Shown here piece after piece: positions 20,369 through 30,900 of a stretch of 60,064 bases of DNA. The DNA is from Devosia riboflavina (GTDB taxonomy: Bacteria; Pseudomonadota; Alphaproteobacteria; Rhizobiales; Devosiaceae). Location: positions 1-60,064 of the forward strand of contig NZ_JQGC01000024.1 in NCBI RefSeq assembly GCF_000743575.1, written 5' to 3'. Below the pieces are notes generated by a model. That model saw only the letters and a program-made list of their open reading frames with translations. It was not told the origin of the DNA and did not search any database. Within the stretch, counting starts at the first letter, position 1. Each line of letters begins with the position of its first letter. The position numbers were made by a program, and so were the translations under genes.

Positions 20369-21094
20369 CTAGGGTTCGATACCCAGCTCTTTGATAATCA
20401 GACCTTCAATCCACTCGTTCCGGGTGACGCCTTTGCTTTGGGCTCTAGCCTCAGCTGCTTCGGCCAAGGCCGGAGCTAAACGGAGCTTAACTTGTTGCTT
20501 GGAACGATTCTCTTCCGCCCATCGCGGCTTCTCAGGATTCGAAAGGGGGGTTGTGCGCCGACGACGGTCCGCCGGTGGCTCATTAACGGCCAGCCCGGTC
20601 TGCTCTTGCCCCTGCTCTGATTGACGCGGCGCGCTTTTGTCGAATTCGTTATCCAAAATGGACTTATCTGTGCGTCCAAGTAAATCGCTTGGCACGTCTC
20701 CATTCTTAAATGTAACAGTCTTTACGATTTTGTTCTTATCGTTCCAAAATCGAATCTGCAATATTTGTCTGTATGCCGTTGAAACTACGGCGTAATTTAT
20801 TTCATCAATGTGTAAATACTTCGAGGCTAGATTGATGTCTCTGGCGAATTTCTCAATATCATTTGGCATTCCAGCTTCATCTGTTTCGACAAACACTAGA
20901 TTTACCATCAGGGATGGGTGATCAAATGCGACTGCCTTTTTGGGGCGTTTGCGAAAGCTTTCAAGGGCGGCACGGCCATCTGGACTTGGTTGCCGTTCGC
21001 CCCGGAGGGAGGCCCGGTTCATGAGTTTTTGCCGCGTGTCCGGCGCATTAGGGATATCCTTGGAACCCCTTCCTGGGAGCTTGTTTTCGGTCAC
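20369..21094 (-). CDS. Protein with C-terminal ribbon-helix-helix-like domain
   Basis: 241 aa. The N-terminal 130 residues hold an alpha/beta region (LMVNLVFVETDEAGMPNDIEKFARDINL) that I do not recognise. A polar Arg/Glu linker follows, then about 40 residues (QQVKLRLAPALAEAAEARA, then SKGVTRNEWIEGLI) that read as a beta-helix-helix DNA-binding domain. It could repress its own region through the palindromes directly downstream. AT content is higher in its middle than in the flanking genes. Confidence 0.55.
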   Translation of the reverse strand: MTENKLPGRGSKDIPNAPDTRQKLMNRASLRGERQPSPDGRAALESFRKRPKKAVAFDHPSLMVNLVFVETDEAGMPNDIEKFARDINLASKYLHIDEINYAVVSTAYRQILQIRFWNDKNKIVKTVTFKNGDVPSDLLGRTDKSILDNEFDKSAPRQSEQGQEQTGLAVNEPPADRRRRTTPLSNPEKPRWAEENRSKQQVKLRLAPALAEAAEARAQSKGVTRNEWIEGLIIKELGIEP

Positions 21095-21235
21095 TTTTCA
21101 GCCTCCAGTTAAAGCCACGCCTTATACCACAATCGGTCCTATTGGTGCAGCGATCGATGAATTCCTAACGGCCGGAAGACCATCCAGCCAGTATCCGAGT
21201 GCGCCTACCGATCCCGTTCTCAGGGATCAATGTCG

Positions 21236-21289
21236 GGCCCGCTCCATTCGGACCTAAAGGTCCTCCCGTGTTCTCCATGACCCGTTCGC
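21236..21289 (+). ncRNA. Conserved leader RNA motif, copy 1
   Basis: GGCCCGCTCCATTC, then a hairpin GGACC-TAAA-GGTCC, then TCCCGTGTT, then after 7 bases ACCCGTTCGC. The same frame occurs at 40899-40950 with a different stem (GGCGC-TAC-GCGCC), so pairing is preserved while sequence changes. It lies 65 bp before the 84-aa gene and DUF3768. Function unknown; a cis-regulatory leader is the natural guess. Confidence 0.6.
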
Positions 21290-21353
21290 CCTAGTGCCCG
21301 GTCCTTCTCGCGCATCGGCTGGATGGTCCAGCCCATAACCGAAAGGAAATATC

Positions 21354-21608
21354 ATGAACACGAAATCCAATAACGAACGACCGATGTTCCAGGTCAGCTT
21401 CGCCCGCATTACCGGCAAGGACGAGAACGGCAACGACATTCTGGCCCGCCCAAAGGAGATCGGTGCCGTCTGGCCCCGTCGCGGCGACAAGAAGGGCGCG
21501 ATCCTAACCCTCGACATCATCCCGATCGAGCTTACACAGCGTCAGGGTGTCATCTTCCTGGTTCCGCCGCTGGAGCCCCGCGATGGCGACAGCGAGGGCT
21601 CGAAATGA
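21354..21608 (+). CDS. Small conserved element protein
   Basis: 84 aa, not assigned to a family. It is beta-rich (MFQVSFARITGKDENG, then GAILTLDIIPIELTQRQGVIFLVPP). AAAGGAAAT lies upstream of the ATG at good spacing. It overlaps the DUF3768 gene by 4 bases. Its architecture recalls the small DUF736-like proteins of alphaproteobacterial plasmids, but I cannot confirm that. Confidence 0.6.
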   Translation: MNTKSNNERPMFQVSFARITGKDENGNDILARPKEIGAVWPRRGDKKGAILTLDIIPIELTQRQGVIFLVPPLEPRDGDSEGSK

Positions 21609-21937
21609 GCTCTCGCACCGAACAGATCGCGAAGCTCAACGATCTGCTGCGTGCCACCTTCCTCACAGGGAAGGTGGTGCTCACCGAAGGGATCGCTTCA
21701 CTGGATGACGACCGACGTGCCGAAGTTCTTTCGCGGGTGCAGTCGTTCAGCAACTTCTCGACCGACAACGATCCCTACGGGGAGCGCGACTTCGGAGCAT
21801 TCGAAGTCGCAGGCGCGGGCAGGGTCTTCTGGAAGATCGACTACTATAACGGCACCCTTGACGGCGGCTCGGAAGATCCGGCTGACGCCAAGAAAACCAC
21901 GCGCGTGCTGACGATAATGCTCGCCAGCGAGTACTAA
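21605..21937 (+). CDS. DUF3768 protein
   Basis: 110 aa covering the whole domain. Diagnostic segments are DPYGERDFGAFEV, VFWKIDYYNGTL, GSEDPAD and RVLTIMLASEY at the C-terminus. DUF3768 genes are typical passengers of rhizobial and sphingomonad plasmids and integrative elements; no function is known. It is coupled to the preceding small gene and ends at a good terminator. Confidence 0.88.
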   Translation: MSSRTEQIAKLNDLLRATFLTGKVVLTEGIASLDDDRRAEVLSRVQSFSNFSTDNDPYGERDFGAFEVAGAGRVFWKIDYYNGTLDGGSEDPADAKKTTRVLTIMLASEY

Positions 21938-21941
21938 CAGG

Positions 21942-21970
21942 AACGCCGCCGCAAGATTTGGCGGCGTTCT
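21942..21970 (+). terminator. Rho-independent terminator after DUF3768
   Basis: A 9-bp stem AACGCCGCC with GGCGGCGTT, with CTATT following. Confidence 0.75.
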
Positions 21971-22048
21971 ATTCCATTGCGGATAGGCCCACGGGTCCCC
22001 TCAAATTGACAGTTTGCGAAGTTGAGCACGTGATGACAATTTGAGAGC

Positions 22049-23317
22049 ATGACCGACATCTTAGAGAAAGACCGTTACGCTGGCACCCTCACTGTGGGGG
22101 GACACGCACTGCCGCTAGGGTTCCAACTGAGTGCGGGAGCCGACGGGCGCTTAGTGTTTGAACCCGAGCCCATGGATCCCAGACACTATATGCAAGTCGT
22201 TCGGGCCGGTGGGCGGCCCGGGCAAGAAAGAGAGCACTTTCATCTGTATGCAGAAAGCACCACCGGGAAGAGTGTTTCCTCCGAAAGTGTATACCTTCTT
22301 GGCCACGGTTCCGGCGCGGAAGGTCTCACCGTAAACTTTGGTGCGAACGTCGCCACTGTAACTCTTCCGCGTTTGAACCCCGTTGCAAGGCCCTGCCTGC
22401 AGTTGTGGCTCCGGTCCTTTAGGTCATTTAGGAATTCCCTTGTCAAAACCCCGCTTGGCGACGTTGCGGTGTACGGGGCGGACCGCCCCGAGACGCAGGA
22501 TTCGCTTTCCGGTAGCTTAGTTGTTCAGGCCGCAACTGGCTCACCTGGTCCGACTTGGCGGGAGGATGCCGATGGGCTTCTGAAGCACCTGCATCAGGGG
22601 ATGGCACTGGCCCATGGCGGACGCCTCCAGGTTCCGATCGTGGAATACGCCTCAGGCGATCTCACCGAGGCCAAATTCTATGCTGGCCAAGGGTCCGCGG
22701 CTGAGTTCGCCGTTTTCCCCTATCTGAATCATGGGCCATTTATCCAAGCCCTTGCCGACCGGTTTTTTGATAAAGGGCCGCTGCCCGAGACCTTGTGGAC
22801 GGCGATGGTGTGGATGCATGCCGAAACGACGTTCGACGAAATTCGCTTCTTCACCGGCATGACCGCACTTGAAGCAATTATCGAAAGTCAGCTTGGGGAA
22901 CGGCGCGGCACGATCATTCCCAAGCAAACCTTCGCGCCGCTCCGTTCAGCGATTGATCAGGTCATTGATGGTGCCGACGGCCTGTCGAAAGAGGCCATGG
23001 CGATTCTGAAGGGTCGCATCGCGGGCATCAACTCGAAGTCGTTCGGCGAAAAAATAGACGCGCTCTTTGACGAGTATGGTATCTCACGCGCGGACTTCGA
23101 CGGCCCAACAATCGTTGGTTTGGTAAGGTTGCGAAATGAGATCGTTCACCGTGGCACGATTCCCGGTGACAGCAGCATTTGGCCCCAAATTATCCTCGTC
23201 AGAGAACTCATCACGCGGATACTGCTGAGCGAAATTGGCTTTGTGGGTCACTATGATTGCTACATCTCGGAGCGACATATGCGGGCGTTCCCGGAATGCG
23301 TGCCGATCTCCGATTGA
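22049..23317 (+). CDS. HEPN-domain putative abortive-infection protein (ApeA-like)
   Basis: 422 aa. The N-terminal 200 residues form a beta-rich domain. The C-terminal part is helical and carries RLRNEIVHRG, where R362-x4-H367 is the HEPN ribonuclease signature, after a segment (WTAMVWMHAETTFDEIRFFTG) typical of HEPN bundles. ApeA-type proteins pair such an N-domain with a HEPN toxin and stop phage by cleaving RNA. The family match is by architecture and motif only. It is the first gene of the defence cluster, convergent with the Hachiman pair. Confidence 0.7.
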   Translation: MTDILEKDRYAGTLTVGGHALPLGFQLSAGADGRLVFEPEPMDPRHYMQVVRAGGRPGQEREHFHLYAESTTGKSVSSESVYLLGHGSGAEGLTVNFGANVATVTLPRLNPVARPCLQLWLRSFRSFRNSLVKTPLGDVAVYGADRPETQDSLSGSLVVQAATGSPGPTWREDADGLLKHLHQGMALAHGGRLQVPIVEYASGDLTEAKFYAGQGSAAEFAVFPYLNHGPFIQALADRFFDKGPLPETLWTAMVWMHAETTFDEIRFFTGMTALEAIIESQLGERRGTIIPKQTFAPLRSAIDQVIDGADGLSKEAMAILKGRIAGINSKSFGEKIDALFDEYGISRADFDGPTIVGLVRLRNEIVHRGTIPGDSSIWPQIILVRELITRILLSEIGFVGHYDCYISERHMRAFPECVPISD

Positions 23318-23448
23318 GGTTGCGCCAGATGGCTGGCCTCGGCGGTTCAAGCCAGTCCAGATTAGGGAAAGTAAAGAAAGAATGCGTACCGCAAGATGTG
23401 CGCTGTCATACAGCGCGAAGAAACGGTGCATCTGCGATGAACCTGCAA

Positions 23449-23467
23449 GGGGGGCGCTGCGCCCCCC
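23449..23467. terminator. GC hairpin between convergent genes
   Basis: GGGGGGCGC and GCGCCCCCC form an almost uninterrupted palindrome without a clear T-run, between the HEPN gene and hamB. Termination is plausible but not certain. Confidence 0.45.
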
Positions 23468-23481
23468 GTTGCATCCCCCCG

Positions 23482-26400
23482 TCAATCCTCCAGTGACGAG
23501 AAACCTTCAAGTACTCTTGCTTGCCGAAAACGATGAAGTGTTTCTTCGAAAGTTTCGTCCGCCTCGCGCGGCGCAAAAAGTCCCGCAAGTTCTTCGTATC
23601 GCGCTCGCGCCGCAGGGCGTGAAATCCCCCGGCCCAAGGCAATTCGAGCGGACAGCACTTCTGGACTATCAGCCCCCTCCTTAACGCAAGTGCCCAACGT
23701 CTCCAGAATCAAGCCAATCGGCAGACTATTGGGATCCATTTGGCGGCGTGCGGTGACCAAGCGTCCTGGAAGGCCTGCCGCGAAGGCGAGGTCCGGCACA
23801 AGACGCAACGAGAAGTGCCGGGCATGTTTGCACCTACTCGTATCAGGTCTATCAGGATAAATTGCCTCGAGAGAGCTTAGTGGTAGCCCCATCATCCAGA
23901 GCCTCAGGAGTTCGTGGATCACAGGGAGCGCCATATTTGCTCGATCTATGTCTGAGTCTAACTTCTCGTAGCTGGTTCCAAACAAGTCATCGACGTTTTC
24001 TGGCCTCACCAGTGAGAATAGGTGAAGGGGATTCTTTTCCAACCAAGAAAAGATCCGATCAATCGCCTCCATAGTTTCGATTTCAAGGCCCTCGTCTGGA
24101 AATAGGGCGTTGAGCTCCTGTAGCACTGCAACGGGTACACCAGTCAAACCCGCCACGCTTTCGAGCCAAGTAGGATTGCCGTCTGGTACCATGGATTTCC
24201 GCGCTGCCCGTGCGGTTTCGATCCTTGTCGTCACCCAGCTATCATCGCCCCGCGCCTTCGCCTTGAACGCGGCAAAGGATCCGCGAAGCAGTGTCTGAAA
24301 TTTCTGATCGCCTTTGGGATCATCATTTTCGACATGGGGGAGCCTACTCAAGAGGTAAGCTGGCATCCCACTCCCGAAGGTTCCCGCATGAATGTCATCA
24401 AGAAGGCGGGTAAGCGGATCTTCAATATCGAGACATTGGTCACTTTGCGAAAATATTGACTGCAGCGTCATCCAATGAGAGCTGATCAGGTTTGTTTTAT
24501 CGTCAAAGCTAACAACCCGGCTGGGGACTACCAGGACAAGACCTTGCGAACTTTCGCCGGCGCGCCCTGCGCGCCCCGCGGCATTCAGCAGCTCATGGGC
24601 CTCTAATTGGGCGAGCTTGTTCTCTGACGGATCAAACCGACTGTCGCCAGATATCAAGACCACTTCAGCAGGGAAATTCATGCCCTGTGCCACTGTCGAT
24701 GTGGCGACCAGTACGTTTACGCCGCTATTCCGTTTGAATAGAGACTCATGCACGGATCGCTCTTCGCGCAGCAGCATGGAATGATGAGTCACTGCCCGAC
24801 CAAGCAATGCCCCTTCCTCATCTAGCGGCGTGTACAGGTACTGTCGGCCTCCCATCTCTTCTTCGGCCAACTTAATTGTCGCTGCCTCTTCGTCAGTGAG
24901 AAGGACAGGGGGGGCACTGAGTTCTTGCCTCACCTCTGCGGCAGCGGACTCGGCCCATGGAACAGTTTGTACGAATAGAAGAGTTTTCATTCCTCCCTTC
25001 GAGGACGACGCTGCCAGAATAGCCCCTGTGTGGTTTCCATTAGGGGTTAGATACCAGCCCCGCGTTCCCTTTCCGGTTGAGAGCCGATGTTCGTCCTGAA
25101 ACAGACTGAGCAGTGCGTAGTCGTTTCGATCCTGCGAAGCCCATGTCTGCCGTAAGCTGAAAAAGCCGTACGGTCGCGCATTGAGAGTACGTGCAATCTT
25201 GACAGGTAAGTTGTTTGTCTTGGGGTGATCTAGTCTGGCGGCCGCAAGGACATCGTTCAAGCTGTCGATGGCGGAAGATGAGTACACGACGCACCCGCGA
25301 ACCTGCCGCGTGGGCTTCCACGCAATATTCAAGGGCAGGCAGGGACGTTCGGTTAACATGGCGATCCAACCAGATATCTCCTCTGCGTTCTTCATCATCG
25401 CTGACAAGAGAAGAAAATCTGCGCCTTTAGCAGCCGCGGCGAGGTTCAACACGGCGAGCATCGAATCGACGCTGCGCCGGCTCTTTTCGATTTCTCTCGG
25501 GTGTAAGAGATGGCATTCATCGAACGCCACAAGACCGAGATCGGTAAACGCCTCTGGTTGTGATGAGAGTATCATCAGACAACGTTCTGGCGTCGTCACT
25601 ATCACTTCTGGCAACTCTATAAGCTCGGCTGCAGACGTTTCATCTTCGACGTCGCCGATAATTTCAAAGTCCGAGAATGTTTCCTTAAGTGCTCGGGTAG
25701 TTTGATCCACCAGCGCGTGTGTAGGAACGAGAAAGACTACTTTTTTCTTCCTAAGGAGCGACGCGGCCACCTTTAGCTCCGCCAGGGTCGACTTCCCGCC
25801 ACCCGTTGGAAAGCTGATTGCTGCTGAGATTCCCGGCTCCAAGTATCCGCTTGCGATTGCGTCGCGGTGATTGCGCCATAGATAAGGGCGCTTCCTGGCC
25901 ATCCTCCGCAGAATGTTCCACCAGCTGTTCCCATCCACTCCCTTGGGTGGCGGTGTTCTCGCAAGTGCGGACCCTCCTAAGTCACGATCTACCGCCAGCA
26001 GCAAATTCGCTAGATGTGAAGGGCCGGAGAAAGTGCTGAATATCGCGTGATCGGCAACGGCGTCACTGAGGTCCGCACTGCTTAATTCCCGGACTCTATT
26101 GAAGGTATTCGAGGCGGGCTCTATCCCGCCCGCGGCGACCGGGACGTCGATACGGCTGAGGATTCTTGCCGAGAGGCTCTGAACTCCTTTGTATAGTTCA
26201 AGATACAAAAATTCGATCGCTCGTTCCGCACGCTCTTCGGATGTCGGTGTGGGAATGTCCAGTTGCCGGACAGCATCAAGACGACCTTGGCACAACAAAC
26301 GGATGGAGGTTAGCAGTCGTCCGATAACGGTGCCCTCGGAGCCGCCGTCCACCACGATCCTCTTCGCGCACTCTGCGGCATCGGCATGAGCGTCTGCGGC

Positions 26401-26772
26401 GAGGAAGAGGAGACTGGCAGAAACCTCAGGCGCGATCCCTGAGCCCGATAGAAACGATGCATTGCGTTCCGATTCAGACTTTGCCAACAACACGGCCTGG
26501 TGAGCGGAAGCGGCAACAAAAGCAGCGGCCACTCTTGTCTGATAATCTGGATGGAGAGCGACATGAGCTTCGTGAGCTGCCGCTAGCCGGCGCAACTCCG
26601 AGACTGTCTCCGAAAGACGCGCTGAGGCGCCGCTACCAGCTTGCCGCAGGGTAATTCGAGCGGTGACAATGTCTGCGTACGCTTCGGTCAGCCGCTTAGG
26701 AAGAGCGTCGAGGTCGAGACCGGTAAGCGCTGGCGATGACGAAATAATCCTGGATGTGATCTCATCAAACAT
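23482..26772 (-). CDS. hamB: Hachiman defence helicase HamB
   Basis: 1096 aa superfamily 2 helicase. An N-terminal helical region (1-280) precedes the motor: Walker A SFPTGGGKST at 320-329, the DECH box at 418-421, motif III LLSAMM, and motif VI AAGRAGRAGESSQG. In characterised Hachiman systems HamB senses altered DNA and releases the partner nuclease HamA. The ATG at 26772 overlaps the hamA stop by 8 bases, which fixes the start and implies coupled translation; an open frame extends to 26841 but is read inside hamA. Confidence 0.9.
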   Translation of the reverse strand: MFDEITSRIISSSPALTGLDLDALPKRLTEAYADIVTARITLRQAGSGASARLSETVSELRRLAAAHEAHVALHPDYQTRVAAAFVAASAHQAVLLAKSESERNASFLSGSGIAPEVSASLLFLAADAHADAAECAKRIVVDGGSEGTVIGRLLTSIRLLCQGRLDAVRQLDIPTPTSEERAERAIEFLYLELYKGVQSLSARILSRIDVPVAAGGIEPASNTFNRVRELSSADLSDAVADHAIFSTFSGPSHLANLLLAVDRDLGGSALARTPPPKGVDGNSWWNILRRMARKRPYLWRNHRDAIASGYLEPGISAAISFPTGGGKSTLAELKVAASLLRKKKVVFLVPTHALVDQTTRALKETFSDFEIIGDVEDETSAAELIELPEVIVTTPERCLMILSSQPEAFTDLGLVAFDECHLLHPREIEKSRRSVDSMLAVLNLAAAAKGADFLLLSAMMKNAEEISGWIAMLTERPCLPLNIAWKPTRQVRGCVVYSSSAIDSLNDVLAAARLDHPKTNNLPVKIARTLNARPYGFFSLRQTWASQDRNDYALLSLFQDEHRLSTGKGTRGWYLTPNGNHTGAILAASSSKGGMKTLLFVQTVPWAESAAAEVRQELSAPPVLLTDEEAATIKLAEEEMGGRQYLYTPLDEEGALLGRAVTHHSMLLREERSVHESLFKRNSGVNVLVATSTVAQGMNFPAEVVLISGDSRFDPSENKLAQLEAHELLNAAGRAGRAGESSQGLVLVVPSRVVSFDDKTNLISSHWMTLQSIFSQSDQCLDIEDPLTRLLDDIHAGTFGSGMPAYLLSRLPHVENDDPKGDQKFQTLLRGSFAAFKAKARGDDSWVTTRIETARAARKSMVPDGNPTWLESVAGLTGVPVAVLQELNALFPDEGLEIETMEAIDRIFSWLEKNPLHLFSLVRPENVDDLFGTSYEKLDSDIDRANMALPVIHELLRLWMMGLPLSSLEAIYPDRPDTSRCKHARHFSLRLVPDLAFAAGLPGRLVTARRQMDPNSLPIGLILETLGTCVKEGADSPEVLSARIALGRGISRPAARARYEELAGLFAPREADETFEETLHRFRQARVLEGFSSLED

Positions 26773-27565
26773 TGGCCACCTCATCGATTTTTTTGGCGAC
26801 CAAGTCGACAAATTCGGCCATCCAAACACGCAGGTCGTCAAAGTGCATTGTTTCCCCGGTTCGGCGTGACCGGTCCCCCAAAGCCTTTACGTCGAACCCG
26901 TCAAAGAGCCGCATACGGGCTTTGTCGGAGGAGTGCGTTGCACTCGTCGTGATGCTTACCCTGTAGCGCCGCATTTCCTGCCAAATGATCGTATCGATGG
27001 CCTGATCAACATCCATGTTGGGGAATCTAATCTGGTTCAGAGCAAGCAGGGTGGTCGCCTCGCTCGTCAATTCACCCACACGTTTCCCTTGCTCTAAATC
27101 AACGATATCGGGCCAAACTTCATCTCTGATAGTATCGCGTGGATTGTCGGTCGCTTTATCCTCGAAGATAACTATCGCCTTCACTGTTTTCTGATCATCC
27201 GCCAGTTCAAGCTGTATCCCGTCAAATCCTTTGTGGGCTTTGTAGATATGTGGTGCTTGGCTAACGGTATTCTTGCCTTGCTGCTGAAGCGCCGCCATCC
27301 ACGACAAGACTTGAAAAATCCACCCGTCGCGATGCCAAGGCGAGCCGTCAGCAGCCAGCTCTAGCTTCAACTTGGCGTCGTTCGCGTGTTGTTGAGAACT
27401 TCGAGGTGGCTCTCCCGCCAGACCCTCCAAAATTTTGGATACGTGGCGGTATTGTCCCATCGCCACTCTCGCCACACTCTCGGCGAGTAAGTCTATATCT
27501 TCTACTTCCCACCGGACTCCGTTGCAGAGCTCCCCGTGGACTATAGGCGTAAGCTTGAGCGTCAT
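26765..27565 (-). CDS. hamA: Hachiman defence nuclease HamA (DUF1837)
   Basis: 266 aa DUF1837 protein. The PD-(D/E)XK-type core is visible: KAHKGFDGIQ with Asp115, then IVIFEDKATD with Glu135 and Lys137. HamA is the effector of Hachiman, held by HamB and degrading DNA of the infected cell when freed. GGGGGAAG lies before the ATG. It is first in the two-gene operon. Length and gene order match the known system. Confidence 0.9.
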   Translation of the reverse strand: MTLKLTPIVHGELCNGVRWEVEDIDLLAESVARVAMGQYRHVSKILEGLAGEPPRSSQQHANDAKLKLELAADGSPWHRDGWIFQVLSWMAALQQQGKNTVSQAPHIYKAHKGFDGIQLELADDQKTVKAIVIFEDKATDNPRDTIRDEVWPDIVDLEQGKRVGELTSEATTLLALNQIRFPNMDVDQAIDTIIWQEMRRYRVSITTSATHSSDKARMRLFDGFDVKALGDRSRRTGETMHFDDLRVWMAEFVDLVAKKIDEVANV

Positions 27566-27631
27566 TTCTTCCCCCAGAGTAGTCTAGGGTATTGTGGCGC
27601 CTAAAGAAAGTCGTTGAGGTTTCGCTAATTC

Positions 27632-27880
27632 TCAGTGGAAATTCCGTGACTTCACCTTAAACCGGTCAATATGTAGATCGGGAATATAGATGTCGCGCAG
27701 CTGGGGCGGTCGGTCTCGGCTATCGGGCGCGGTCCGCCGATGCGCACCTCGTCGTCGCGTCCCTCGTGAATCTGCATGCTACCTGATCTATCCCCGATCC
27801 GGGCAAGGTCGGCAGAGAGGTCGATGATCTCATGTGCGACGAGGTGGACCACCTCGCCCTCCCGTTGCACCTTGTGTTGA
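27632..27880 (-). pseudogene. dnaE2: 3' remnant of error-prone DNA polymerase dnaE2
   Basis: Minus-strand reading gives VQREGEVVHLVAHEIIDLSA and then, in another frame, RDIYIPDLHI-D-FKVKSRNFH and a stop at 27632. These are the OB-fold end and extreme C-terminus of DnaE2 (ImuC). A frameshift separates them, and nothing upstream of about 27880 matches the polymerase, so only the last 80 or so codons survive. DnaE2 works with ImuA and ImuB in damage-induced mutagenesis; neither is present here. Confidence 0.72.
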
Positions 27881-27993
27881 TTGCCACTGAGAAGCCGCTG
27901 AAATGGTTGCCGGTCCTTGACGGCGAGCCCGACGGCGGCGATCCGCTGCGTCTTTCGCTTTAGGCGGATCAGGTCCGGCCTCGAGCGGCTCCG

Positions 27994-30900
27994 CTACGAA
28001 ACTCTACGAAACACCGCAAACCGTGTGTCCGCGATAACATCTTCCAAATAGCTGGAGTCTTCACCCGGCCATGCTCGAAGGCGATCTATGTCGCGCCGCT
28101 GCCCGAATGTCCTTATTCCGCGCGCCACCACGTCCAGTGCTTGTTGCCGACTTTCGGTCTTGAGCCATTCCTCTAGATAACCTGCCACTACCTCCCAGGA
28201 AACGCCTCTCTTAGTCAGCCGCTCAATATCCCATTCGATCGGGCCCGCCTGGTATTTTTTAGAATACTCCTTCAACCCTTTCTCCAGTCGCTCTCGTTCG
28301 CCCAGGGAGGTCTCGCCCAATAGTGGGTCGAACAAATCCATGCGTAGCTTGTACCAACCGTTGTCGTTGCAAGCTTCGCTGAGACTGCGCAGATCTGAAT
28401 TCGAAATCAGGGATAAATAAGGTTTCAATACCAAGACCTGGTGCTCTCGGTTGATGCCAACCTCTCCCTCGGTTCGAACACCGTAGGTCATGCATAGATG
28501 ATTGAGCAAGGAGGGCGGTTCCGGATGCGATTTAATGACGCTATCCGCTGCGGATAAGAGCGAAGGAGTGCCGAAATATAAGGCCGCTTTGACGAAATTG
28601 GGGGTAGTTCCAAGTGAATCCCAATAACGCTGTAAAAGGGGTTCTGCATCTGAAGGTGAAAGGCGCAAAAGAACGCCAGTTATAGTATAACCGGCATTCT
28701 CAATTTTGTTCTGATCACGTTCGGTCGATAGTCTGGCTAGTGAACGATCCAACGCTTCGTACAGTTCGGGTGACCAAACATACCTCGCATAGTGCCAATA
28801 ATGTGTATCACCTCGCTCAATCGCGGCAATCAGTTCGGGAATCGTGTCGGAGCAACCGAGCTCCAATCTTCGCTTAAAGATCCGATCAGATAGGGTGACA
28901 TCTTCCTTATAGACATTCAGGATCGCCTCGTCCGATCTGCTGGAGTTGACGGCCCATAGGTCAAAAGCTGCAATTCGTAAGTTTTCTTCTTCCTGACAGT
29001 TCTGCCAAATTGAGCACAGAGCAATTTTTGACTCTACTGACATAGCCGATTGTTGGCGATCTTTGGTAAAGCGCCAGTGGTCGCGTGCTCGGTTGTTGAC
29101 CGAATAATGGTCCAGGGAACGCCGCCTCCTTTCCGCGCTCTTGCGGACTTGAAACACAACCGCTTTTGGGTGGTCGGTGCCATGAAAAAGATACTCGATT
29201 TGCCAAGAAAGATCGGGCTTCGCAGCGCGCTCAATCAAGTAGTCCAGGGCAGCCACAGGGATTGCTCGTTCAACGGCCCATCGTACCGAGTGGCTTGCGA
29301 GATCATCTTTTGGAGACGGTTTCGAGCCGTCATTACTTTCGGGTAGGAGCGCCCATTCGTGACATACACCTTCCAACATAGGCGCTGCTTGATCTTCTGT
29401 TGCACACCGCATTAGTGCCCAAAGGTAGGAATCCAGTCGCGCGCCACGATTTGTGTCTCGCTCCCACATACTAAAGAGAGAATTACCAAGCTTCGGAGAG
29501 CCAAGGACGCCCGCAAAAGTCAGGAGACCTCCGCAGTATTTTGGGTCTTGGAAATGACACCGCTCAATCGCGGTGACTACATCAGCTATCAACTTGTCTG
29601 GATGGGTAGCCAGTGCATTTTCTACGGCGGCCCCAAGCCAAGCTGTCGCAGTGTGTATTTCGACCGTCATGCACAGTTCAATGCCGCCGCCGGCATCACC
29701 ATTGTGCAACCGCGCTATTTGTCCCGGAATCCATTTCGATGGGAATAGAGAAATCAGCTCTAGCACTTGGGGGCTAGCAACGTTCGTCAGACTTGTGAGG
29801 CACTGCCACCTAAGCTCTTGGGTTGCTCGTCCGCGATTGCCTGCGATTTTGAGCCAGTCTCCGGCTACGCTGAACAGCCTCTCAGCTAGCGTATCGTCCT
29901 TGATACCGATGCGCACTGCATGAAACACGGAAAGCGGATTGAGTGAACAGATGCGCTTAATAAAGCTGGCGTCAGGACCAACATTCACGATCAATCCAGC
30001 GATAACCTCTGCCAAGGAAGGGTCAGCGATAAGTTCGTCAGATAGTGAGGCGTTGCGATGTAAGTTCACCGCTGCCTTGACCAAAATCCACTCGCGAACT
30101 CGATCATGACGGAATTTTACTTTTGACCCGGCGGCCAAAGGCTCGACCCGAAGGATGTCATTGCTCAAAGCGATTTTGCTCAGGGCGTCAATGCTCTGAC
30201 TTGAAAGCTTCCATGCCGTTATCGCGGGCCAATCGATGTCAAATTGACGATGGGCGAGCATGGCCTCGCCAAGCTCAATAAGAGCTTGGTATGCAACCGC
30301 GCTGAGTAAGCCAGCATTCGCTTGCACGCTAGCTAAAGCGGCCTCGACATATGATGTAATGGCTGCATCAGCGGTTGGACTAGTCCAATCTTGATTGAGT
30401 GCAATAAGAAGGGGGTCGTTTCCTAACGCCCGTGCGATGACCTCAGCTTGATGCTTGTTTAGGTGAACGCCGGATTGAATCGCGCGAAGCAAGATTGCTG
30501 ACGAACATTCTTGCGTGGACATAGGAGCTGCGCGCATTTCCTGGGCTATGGTTTGCTTCTTTAGTTGGCTCCTGACACCCGCAAATACATGAGGCCAGAC
30601 TGGGCATAAGATCTTCCAAGCACCGACGCGCTGGCCCTCGTTCCAACCAGATATCTTCTCTATTAAGCGTTGTGGCTCCCTCGAAAGGTTGACGTCTTCG
30701 ACCAGAACTATCGCTGGTTTGTCCGGCGAAAAAAGGGTCGACGGCGCGCGGTCGTCAGAAAGCGAAGGTTTGAAAGCGCGCAGTGTCGCAGTAAGCGCTT
30801 GGTCGAAGGTGTGTGATTGTTCAACCGCGCTATGGGATACAACGAAGGAGAGCCCACCGCTTGCCCGATGCGCTTCGAGATGTTTGTGACAAGCCACCGT

